From positions 94,026,330 through 94,090,329 of the forward strand of contig CM049307.1 in assembly GCA_026874595.1 (NCBI GenBank): a stretch of DNA of 64,000 bases. The letters are read 5' to 3'. This DNA comes from Sipunculus nudus (Eukaryota > Annelida > Sipuncula > Golfingiida > Sipunculidae). The translations under genes were made by a program, and so were the position numbers. Position 1 is the stretch's first letter. Each line of letters opens with the position of its first letter. This document shows, one piece after another, positions 56,013 through 64,000 of the stretch. Under the pieces are notes generated by a model. That model saw nothing but the letters and a program-made list of their open reading frames with translations. It did no database searches and was not told the origin of the DNA.

Positions 56013-57753
56013 AAAAACAGGACGCACCGTTCATCCCATGTAGAATGTGCTCAATGTTGGTCTGCTCCTCCAGTGTTTCGATGCTGACCAAACTACCTTC
56101 AAGTTTCCAACAAATAGCCATGGCAGTAAACCTGCTAACTCTCTTGTCAATTAATTTGTAACAAGAGATATAAGGTACCATTCGGTCTTCTAGATTTTCT
56201 GTTCGGATCCCTCTAATGAATCCCTCTGGGCAAACTTCATATAAAATCAGAAAAAAAACCTTCAAGGTCTTGTTTATTGCAGGAGAATTAAATGGACTGT
56301 TCAATGGTCCAAATATATTAATGTTCGCGCTGTAACATTGATTTCTTTTGTAATTTAATCACATAATTTTGACATAAGACACTGACATTTACCAAGAGTG
56401 GCGGTGGTGGACATCCGGTAATCGTCTGTTATATCTGTCCAGTAAAACATAATTTGATTACTTCATCATGTGTACTTATAGTAAATATAATCTTTTTAAC
56501 TCAGAAAAAAACCTTATTTATATATTTTAGTACAATGGTCATACACTGTACATTTCATATAATTTGTGTACACTTACATGTTACACTTAGTATTAAAATT
56601 ATATAAATCAAAATTCCTTCATTTCATATTATTTCAATCATAATTCAATAATTTGAGACTTGAACATTGCACATAGGATTGATACCTACATTTTAATGGT
56701 CCACACAAATATTTCCCACATATAACTTTCAATACCAGAAATAAATATTAAATAATTACCAAAAAGTACTGTGCATTACAATATCCTCTTTGTTTTGTCC
56801 CCGTTTGATAAGAATACAGTAATCCAAAATTTCTTTTGTCTGATTTACCGAAAGGTATAAAATTATATTTATTTAAAGGTCCCTTCTTAGTTTGATTTTT
56901 AAAATGGAAGAGACATCGAATACATTAACACAGACAAACAGCCAAAGATGTCTACAAAATGTCGCAGGAAAAAAAATCCAATTATTGAGCCAGGGTTACT
57001 GATTATGAAAAAAAAGAGTTTATATATTTCTCTCCAGAATATTTAAAATCACCGTTAAGCTGTTATTATTTTTGTGTTTCAATTTCCATTTAGGGCACCA
57101 CTTTTAACAGGTTCCACAAAAACATACGTTTGACCTACCAATGCCTTTTTCAGGACAGAACGCTTTGACATTTCTTCCCTGTAGAGAATGTCCACCAATC
57201 AGGACGCATGCGCCGTCATGCATTTTGTTGCTCAGGCATTCAGGTTCCTTTTGTCTTTTACATATTTTTCGGCATTCTTTGATGGACATCTGCCTTTTAT
57301 ATGCTCTTTTTATTTCATGGTTGATGTATTGTAGATCCTGACAAACTATAATACAATTAAGATAATACAATTACCTGGCGGGTCGTAAAAAACATGTTTA
57401 AAATACCAAACACCACTTTTTGGGTCACAGATAAAGTTAAAATCGCAGTAGGATAATGCCCAAATATTGTTTCTTCGAATCACAAACAAGGAAAAACAAG
57501 GGAAGCTTATCCAGGGGAATTCTCTAAATCTATCTTGTTGAACGATGCAACTATTAACCATTAAGACCGGAAGGCTTTGAACAAATTTCACCAAATGAAT
57601 CTTATCCTAGGTTAGTCAATAACCTAAACTCGTGTTGTAAAAATATTTATGAAAATATTTTATAAAATGTGAGAAAACTGTGTTCCATGACTTGTTACCT
57701 GATACATCTGCAATCCACTCAAATATGAACAACACGGCAAGGGTGATATCCAT
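54886..57753 (-). CDS. Secreted PAN/apple-like and C-type lectin-domain protein, 5 exons, ~279 aa
   Basis: Exons are 57699-57753, 57375-57521, 57139-57345, 56028-56234 and 54886-55109. All introns fall in phase 1 and the frame is open to TAA at 54886. Residues 1-19 (MDITLAVLFIFEWIADVSG) look like a signal peptide. A segment with C(3)C(6)C-type spacing follows (KECRKICKRQKEPEC ... ACVL), as in PAN/apple modules. The last ~140 residues form one C-type lectin-like fold: CPEGF start, AICWKLEGSLVSIET, GKWNWWLGSK, FQNWDVG, QCLSLR, YYKWANVPC and a final LCEL. The EPN/QPD calcium-sugar motif is absent, so classical Ca-dependent sugar binding is doubtful. A secreted recognition role is an inference. 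It lies within the span of pseudogene P2, same strand. Confidence 0.8.
55771..56011. repeat. (TA)n/(CA)n microsatellites in lectin intron 4
   Basis: TATA, CACA and TATA runs at about 55771-55841, then a second TA run at 55949-56011 ending 17 bp before the exon 4 donor side. Confidence 0.95.
56028..56234 (-). CDS. Lectin gene exon 4 (CTLD first half)
   Basis: 207 nt, acceptor TATATGAAG, donor AACG/GTGCGT, phase 1 to 1. It encodes VCPEGFIRGIRTENLEDRMV, ISCYKLIDKR, AICWKLEGSLVSIETLEEQ and HILHGMN. Confidence 0.88.
57139..57345 (-). CDS. Lectin gene exon 3 (PAN/apple-like)
   Basis: 207 nt, acceptor ATTATAG, donor ATTG/GTAGGT, phase 1 to 1. It encodes VCQDLQYINHEIKRAYKRQM through KECRKICKRQKEPEC to AFCPEKGI. 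If the donor is ignored the frame runs to a stop at 57104 with the tail GRSNVCFCGTC, so an alternative 3' end is possible. Confidence 0.75.
57375..57521 (-). CDS. Lectin gene exon 2 (start uncertain)
   Basis: Donor CCAG/GTAATT, phase 1. The acceptor after TTTAGAG at 57522 keeps the frame but has a poor pyrimidine tract. The open frame extends to about 57594, so the exon could begin upstream with another phase. It encodes FPWISFPCFSLFVIRRNNIW and LSYCDFNFICDPKSGVWYF, possibly a diverged Cys-rich module. Confidence 0.5.
57699..57753 (-). CDS. Lectin gene exon 1 (signal peptide)
   Basis: The ATG is at 57753 and the donor TCAG/GTAACA, phase 1. It encodes MDITLAVLFIFEWIADVS. A TATATAAT-like box lies some 30 nt upstream, which is weak evidence for a promoter given the AT content. 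Confidence 0.75.
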
Positions 57754-59560
57754 CACGGTCAATGGTGAACACAACCTTGCATTATATATTTAAAAATATA
57801 ATACCAAATAAATTGTTCATATTATATCAATATAAATTAGATAAACACTTTTTCCACTAAATTAACATGTAGTAATTTAATAAGCTCGACGGACTAAGTA
57901 ACCTTAATAATAGAAATGTAGAGGGAAACAAATAAAAACATACGAAATGTGCTAAAATAAAAAATTAAAATATAAAATAACATAATATATCATTTATATG
58001 TTTATTATAACATTAACAATAAATAAGAGCTCTTTGGATAATCAGGTAAACTATCATTTACATTAAGGTAAGATTCAGAAAACAAGCTTTCGTTAACTCT
58101 TAGTAATAACAATTATTTAATTTATTTAAGTATAAAAAAGTAACTTTTGTATTCAATTTTATATGATCACATTGCTTCCAATAGGGGGGGGGGATTTAGA
58201 GTCCAGGACGATCTCCCAAACACTAGGGGGCGTCAAATGATATTTTGCAAAGTCCCAATGGGAGACGATCAGTGTCATATTTAAAATGGTTGCGTAAAAT
58301 TGCATTTATTTTTCAGTATAATATTAACATAATTTACTTGTTTCTCAGTTAGCCCGAAACGGTCAGTGACTTCAACAAGTGCCACGTTTGACCCTCAAGG
58401 TGTAACCACCTGACATTTCGCGCGTATATTGTAAAATATCTCACTTGAACACGCTGACGGTATTGGGGTTAGGAATGTCCTACTGCTGAAGTGTCCTGCA
58501 CGGCGCACAAAGCTGCAGGTTTATGACAAAATGTTCTCAGTAAATAAGATTTAACGTAAGACGTATTGTTAAAACCCGCTGTTACAGTCACGAAGTAATA
58601 AAAGGGTTTCTTGGCAGAAACAAATGTTATTGGAATTCAATTCTGGACTGTCCTACATAAACACACATATATACGAACACTCACAGATATATATTTCGGT
58701 ATCTTGTCCTTGCGTTCAGAACGGGTCCCTGCTGACGTGGCCGTTGTCGCGCTGTGTCAGCAAAATAGAACAAATGCATCCTAGGTACTTCCACGTATTC
58801 TTTTTACTAAACCATTATGTCTGTATGGATCTGTCGACTGATCAGCCAAGACTCGGTTTAGTTATATGATGGACACCAGGCAATTAACTACCATCCTCTC
58901 TATACTTTACCTATCAACATCTCTCTGTATTTTAATTAGTTGAGTTTATTGTAAGTCATATGTGAGGACAGACAGCCACTTTTCAGTTCAATACACTGTC
59001 GGTAGAACACATGTTCATTAAATTAACACACCAAAGAACCGCTTTCATTTTCTGAAGCATATGACGTGACGTTTTTAAAATAAGTGATCAACTCTTTAAT
59101 ATCAAACACGTTTTACGTGACCAGCGCAACTTGACAAATTGGGTTGTTGAATGTGTACCCTGTCTGATGGCGGCCCTTCAAATCGTGTGAATAGTTGGCA
59201 CGCTTAGAATATATTTTGTCTTACTGCCTTACAAGTGCGGGTGGACGGTGGTTATAAGTAGTTGTCGGGAATGTCGACTTTGTGTGTTAGTTTAACAGGT
59301 CTTTTATCCCAAGCTTAAGATATTTCATATTTTATTGATCAATTAGATTATTGTATCATCCAAAACAGAGTTTAGCGGATACAATGTTTTCAGTCAGACG
59401 CCGCCGCCGCATAGGTTTTTGGAGAACTCCTCCGTAACCACTCGGCGGAATCTTTTAAAATTCCGGTTTATGATCGTGTCACATCTGAACTGCTGCGTCC
59501 TCTTTTTTGGTTGATCTCTGACCTTTCTCTCTGCCCAGCGTCCATTCGTGCCTCTGTTTC
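57754..59560. other. Intergenic stretch upstream of the lectin gene
   Basis: AT-rich to about 58200, with a poly-G run at about 58184-58193. No exon or repeat family was recognised. The open frames at 58624-58869 have no recognisable content. Confidence 0.4.
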
Positions 59561-59564
59561 CACA

Positions 59565-60700
59565 CATTAACCCACATATCTCGGGAACCGTTTGACCGAT
59601 CAGGCTAATAATATTGCACAAATGTAGCCCTTGGATAGCTTTATAACATACACTGAAAATGGTGGCGCCACCTGCAACCATTTTTGCACAGTGTCCTTCT
59701 GTTCATCTGCCTTGGGATAAAATCACTCATATCTCTGCATTGGTTGGACTTATCCACCTCAAATTTTGCATGCGAAAACATCCTGGATAGCTTTCTTGAT
59801 TTTATGACAGGTGGCGCCACCTACATTCACGTTAACGCTGCAGACATCCAAGCTCATATCTCAGGAACCGTTTGGCCGATTTGGCCAAAATTTTGCATGT
59901 GTATAGATCTCACATAGCTCTTCATCATATGCAAAATTGGTGGCGCCACCTGCAACCATTTTTGCACAGCGTCCATATTTTTAATCTGCCTTGGGATAAA
60001 ACCACTCATATCTCGGTAGTGGTTTTACCTATCCACCTGAAATATTGCAGGTTTATACATCCTGGACAGCTTTCTTGATATTATGGCAGGTGGCGCCACC
60101 TACATTCATGTTTACGCTGTGGACATCCAGGCTTATATCTCAGGACTTGTTTGCTGTATCTTCCTGCAATTTTGCATGTGTATAGATCTCACATAGCTCC
60201 TTATCATACACAAAACTGGAGGCGCCACCTGCAACCATTTTTGCACAACGTCCGTCTATTAGTCTGCCGTGGGCTAGATCACTCATATCACAGTGATGGT
60301 TTGACTTATCTGCCTAAAATTTTGCATGTTTATACATCTTGGATAGCTTTCTCGATTTTGTGACAGGTGGCGCAACCTACATTTATGTTTACGCCGCAGA
60401 CATTCAGACATATATCTCAGGAATGGTGCGACATATCCCCCTGAAATGTTGCATTGTATAAATCTCAAATAGCTCTTAATCAAACACAAGATTGGTGGCA
60501 CCACCTGCCACCATTTTTGCACAGCGTCCTTCTGTTTGTCTGCTGTGGGATAAAATCACTCATATACAAGTAGTGGTTTGACTGATCTGCCTAAAATTTT
60601 GCATATGTATACAACTTGGAAGGCTTTCTGGATTTTGTGGTAGGTGGCGCAACCTAGATACACATTTCGGCTGCAGACTTCCATGCTAAGATGCAACACA
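59565..60700. repeat. Higher-order tandem array, ~277 bp unit
   Basis: About four copies. Unit starts lie near 59682, 59960, 60237 and 60515, with a partial leading copy. Each unit has two related halves. One has CTCATATCTC.G...TGGTTTGAC and GACAGGTGGCGCCACCTACA. The other has ATATCTCAGGAACCGTTTGGC and ATTGGTGGCGCCACCTGCAA. Every half holds the palindrome GGTGGCGCCACC or a variant. The array lies between P2 exon 4 and the lectin gene. Confidence 0.8.
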
Positions 60701-61470
60701 CCTCACTCTATTTCCCCTTGCCACTCAATCCATGCCTCGCTTCACCCGTCCCACTCTGATTTCGGCGGATACACGTAGTCGAAAGTTTTAAATATGCAAG
60801 TGTGATAAATATAAGAATCTAACTCAAGTATTCATTTACGCATTTAAAGGTTAAATCATGGCATTAAAACGAAACTAAGAGTTTTTTTTTTGCGATTAAT
60901 CTGAATTTATTATTTTATCTTAATATTATTATATTATCAAATTATCAAATGATCTCTTTTTTTAATTATTACTCGTTAAGCTAACATATTCAAATATGTA
61001 TAATATAAGTATAATATAACAAAGATCTGTGTACATGCAGCCTTACAGGGCCACTCCTCAGATATGTGCTATTATCACTAGAAAAAAAGGTCCATAGATG
61101 GACACTACATGAAAAGGATTGCAGGTGGCGCCATTAATCTTTGTAAGGCATGCGTCTACCTTTGATTCCATAATTATGCCGAGTTTCGGGATCTCAGAGT
61201 AGTGACGAACGCGGGTTGGCGGAACCAGCGTGAAAACATAGTGTCCGCAAAATCTCTTGTTGCGGATACAATACCTTGCAGTCAAGACAGTTGAAAGAAT
61301 TTCAAAGATGTTATTGAGATTTCAGCATTTAGCTTTTATGGTTCTTGAAGGATAAGGATTGAAAGTCCTTTGCTTCATAAAGTTAAGTTTTGTCACTAAA
61401 CTATGCCCTTTCACTGCATCTTCGTTCAAACGGTCGGAATTTACTTGACCTTGCCCACTGCGCCTTGCGG
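60700..61470. other. Short intergenic stretch after the tandem array
   Basis: No gene content was recognised. GCAGGTGGCGCCATTAATCT near 61122 is a stray fragment of the array motif. Confidence 0.4.
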
Positions 61471-61473
61471 ACT

Positions 61474-61541
61474 CAGCTCTCCCGTTAACCACCACCACGT
61501 CACTCAGTGCATAAATGGTCGCCTGAACGCCGTCAAGAGCT
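61474..61541 (-). pseudogene. P2 exon 4 relic (5' half)
   Basis: After CAG the frame reads ALDGVQATIYALSDVVVVNG RAE, aligning with gene [22 protein letters not shown]. The downstream DGG motif is gone. Confidence 0.75.
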
Positions 61542-62051
61542 CTGGGTTTGGCGAAAATATTATCATTATCAAGTCAATGCTTTATTTCATTCAAAGAAAA
61601 TAAGAAATGTCTAACTTTGAAAATATTGGAATTATGTAACGGATAAACGTCAGCTAACTCGAGAATGAATAGGCAGCCATTTTATCATTTTTTTTAAATC
61701 ATTTTATCATTTTATCAGCATGTTTTTCCAAATTTTGTGACAAATCGAATATTTTGGCGATTCGCTAAGAGCCCTGCTTTGCAAAAAATATACATGCTCG
61801 CGAAATCGCATTTGATTCTACATTAGAATGAATACGTTTTGGAAGAATATTGGATTACAATGGGCATGATTGATGATTGAATTAACTATAAAGTGTTTGG
61901 AAAAGTGAAAAGTATTACAGTAATGATCTAAACTTAGTAGAGATCAGATGCAAAAATCAGATCTGGTTTGTGTTAACGTATTAGAATGCAGCTTCACCTG
62001 TAAATCATGAATATACCTTCTACAGTGATTGAAAACCCAGATTGTTAGCTC

Positions 62052-62470
62052 AAGCCTGCAGCGCCAATTTGGCGTCTTCCCCGCGAAGAATACCTTTTAC
62101 GATGATCGGTAAACTGGTCTTGTTCCAGGTTTGTCCTGCATTTATTGCTCTTCAGCGGTTTGATTCGGGAAACTAGGGAACTTTAGGTCCAGTAGTTTTA
62201 TTTATCCCTTCATCAAACTGTACACGTAACCGTTCACTGGCTGATCCACAGTAACCACCAAACCGTGGTAGCCTGACTGCTCCGCGCGCCGGGCAAACTG
62301 CAGCGTCATCTGGCAGTCTGGGAAAAGCTGAAGCTGTTGCCACCTCAGGCCGCCAGTTGCCGCGCAGCGATTTTCTCCATTTTTATACTGGAATATGCAC
62401 TGAAGGTTGCAATAACTCCTGCGGCCTTGGCTCCTCTTGATGTCGCGTTCTCTCCTTCCTGATTTGCCCA
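62052..62470 (-). pseudogene. P2 exon 3 relic
   Basis: It is closest to gene B exon 3 in wording. There is one frameshift near 62360, a stop after YSLMKG at about 62202, and an internal deletion before [15 protein letters not shown]. No exon 1 or 2 was found between 62475 and the window end. Confidence 0.8.
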
Positions 62471-62479
62471 ACATGGCAA

Positions 62480-64000
62480 TATAAATACAAATTTGAGGTA
62501 AACAAAAGTTTCATTAATTGTCTCATATGTGGAAAAGAATTATATAAATAGACTTAACAAATAATTTTCATTTCAAATCGCCATGGGTCACATGTTATTC
62601 GTATGTTGTTAATATAGATTTTACACTCTTTTTTTTATAAAATCGTGTCAAAGAGACAAAGACATAGGAATATTCAAAGAAATTGTTAATTACTCCAATT
62701 TTGTTGCTTGTTTTAGCACTATTAAGCAGTGTTTAAACAGCAAGTATTTTGGTAAAAAAGGCTTGGAATAGGGCTGATTAGCCTGGTTGACCAAGAAAAT
62801 TAGGGTCCGTCTCTTAATACTGCATGCACAGCGTAAATTGTCACAAACAACCTTAACCCAATTTTAACATTTAGGATGGACGTTTTCATTCACCTTGTCA
62901 CTGTCAGTAGTGGTTGGCTGCCTCACCCGTTTCAATTTTGCAAATGACACTGTCGATCTAATATCGCTCATGACCATCCGTTTTGCCTACTTACCTTTGA
63001 ATGCGTGTGACTTGTGGCACAACTTGCATATGACAACTTGCAATCCAGGTTCTCTTTTGTTGGCGGTTTTCTCTGATCTACCTTCTTGAAACCAAAGTGA
63101 TTCCAAACCCGAGACCAAGCTCGTTTCCCCGGGTAATCAAACAAGGGCGTACAAGAACTTGAAGAATCGCGCGTCGCGATGATGACGGCACGGACCTGTT
63201 TCTCGACGGCAGCGGCACCTGGACCCAGTTGAAGGGATTAATTAAGAGAGAATCTCGCAAAACTGGCACTGACCTGGAGAATTTACGGAGCATTATGACG
63301 CCATACTGCCCATATTTCGAAATTATGATTTCGTGGAAAATTCTCCGCTAATTCTCCAGCTCCCTGCCAATTCACAGAGGTTTATTAGGTCGTTCTCGCA
63401 TCTATTTTGTCATACTTGCATACGGAGGCTATTTGGGAAAACAGGCTCATTATAATGAAGCGCGGAATGTAAAAAAAATGGACAGAAGAATCATTTTCCC
63501 CTTTAATATAACGGCATTTTGAAAAAAAATCATGATTATGATATAATCGATAGTTGCCTTTCATAATCGAGCGCTTGAAAGTGACAGCAAACCAACTGAC
63601 TATCGAAACAAAATCGATGATCGGCCCATCACTAATAATGGGTCAATCCATTTATAGATAAGAGGGGCATTAGGTAGCTCTGATATCGGCCGTTTCCAAG
63701 ACAGAGCAGTGACGGCCTGGACTCTTTCAGGGCGTCGATCAGTTTATTGGAATCGTTACTTTCATATGTTTGCGAAACGCCCTAGCTGATTGAAAACAAG
63801 TAATCGTTATTAATCACAGCGGTTAACAAGGTTCAAGGTTTTATAATATCACAGCTGTAGAGTGAACACGTCAGATGGGATTTTACTGTATATTATGAGC
63901 TAATGCAATTTTCAGCTAAACTCTTTATTTTGTACTGACTGAATTCGGGCTTGCTTTGGGTTTTGTGATATATATATATTATCACATATGTACTTACATC
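62480..64000. other. Right end of the window, no gene recognised
   Basis: No HAO exon 2 or exon 1 homology was found. About 63500-63640 contains ATAATCGATAGTTG and GATCGGCCCATCACTAATA, which read as one end of a hAT-like element, with no partner end seen. Confidence 0.4.

Larger units (their letters stand above)
52060..62470 (-). pseudogene. HAO pseudogene P2 (exon 3, 4 and 5 remnants, dispersed)
   Basis: Three HAO relics lie on the minus strand in transcript order. Exon 3 (about 62052-62470) starts EGENATSRGAKAAGVIATFS. One base is lost after the MEKIA region, then the frame continues as GLRWQQLQLFPDC and GYHGLVVTVDQPVNGYVYSL to a stop, and then [19 protein letters not shown] in another frame. 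The WDQLSW segment is missing. Exon 4 (about 61474-61541) keeps its CAG acceptor and encodes ALDGVQATIYALSDVVVVNG, but lacks the VYMDGG part. Exon 5 (about 52060-52198) has an extra T in the FIGRP region and no AG acceptor. The three could be one gene torn apart by about 9 kb of inserted sequence, or separate relics. Confidence 0.7.

Noticed and set aside
26917-63640. Pairing the hAT-like end at 26917 with that at about 63500-63640 as one element
   Set aside because: They are 36 kb apart with several genes between, so they are more likely ends of separate degraded copies.
1-64000. CRISPR arrays, operons, bacterial genes or rRNA
   Set aside because: Nothing of this kind is present. Gene structure and repeats are those of an animal nuclear genome.

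Overview
This is metazoan nuclear DNA. Genes are split by GT-AG introns, the sequence is AT-rich, (TA)n microsatellites are dense, and there are fragments of Penelope-like and LINE retroelements, tRNA-derived SINEs and many terminal-inverted-repeat (TIR) elements. A tandem family of FMN-dependent 2-hydroxyacid oxidases (HAO) beside a secreted PAN/C-type lectin gene suggests a lophotrochozoan, most likely a mollusc. The species cannot be fixed from sequence alone.

The main content is a HAO gene cluster. Four copies look functional where visible. Gene A (minus) has only exons 1-2 inside the window (1654-2525). Gene B (minus, 8689-17533) encodes 404 aa, gene C (minus, 28387-37521) 390 aa, and gene D (plus, 41427-48238) 396 aa. 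B, C and D are complete five-exon genes with identical intron phases (0, 2, 2, 1). Each starts with a 39-40 residue exon encoding MEAS(R) plus one hydrophobic segment. The catalytic (beta/alpha)8 barrel follows on exons 2-5. None ends in a peroxisomal PTS1 tripeptide, so these appear to be membrane-anchored oxidases rather than peroxisomal ones. C and D stand head to head. Two decayed copies flank the live genes: P1 (exon 1 at 6.2 kb, exon 4 at 4.3/5.85 kb, split by a TIR element) and P2 (exon 3 at 62.0-62.5 kb, exon 4 at 61.5 kb, exon 5 at 52.1 kb).

A separate five-exon gene (minus, 54886-57753, about 279 aa) encodes a signal peptide, a PAN/apple-like cysteine-rich segment and one C-type lectin-like domain. 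It sits between the exon 4 and exon 5 remnants of P2.

Layout: 0-6.3 kb, gene A exons inside a diverged inverted repeat, then P1. 8.7-17.5 kb, gene B, with a pogo/Tc1-like 1.5 kb element and a 461 bp hAT-like element in intron 2. 17.5-28.3 kb, intergenic, with a duplicated copy of the gene B upstream region and a 3.7 kb long-TIR element with 9 bp target duplications. 28.4-37.5 kb, gene C with a LINE remnant in intron 1. 37.5-41.4 kb, divergent C/D spacer with a SINE. 41.4-48.2 kb, gene D with a Penelope-like remnant and a pogo-like MITE in intron 1. 48.2-64 kb, repeats, the lectin gene, a higher-order tandem array at 59.6-60.7 kb, and P2.

Exon boundaries were set by hand from splice signals, reading-frame continuity and mutual alignment of the copies. 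No expression data or database search was available.
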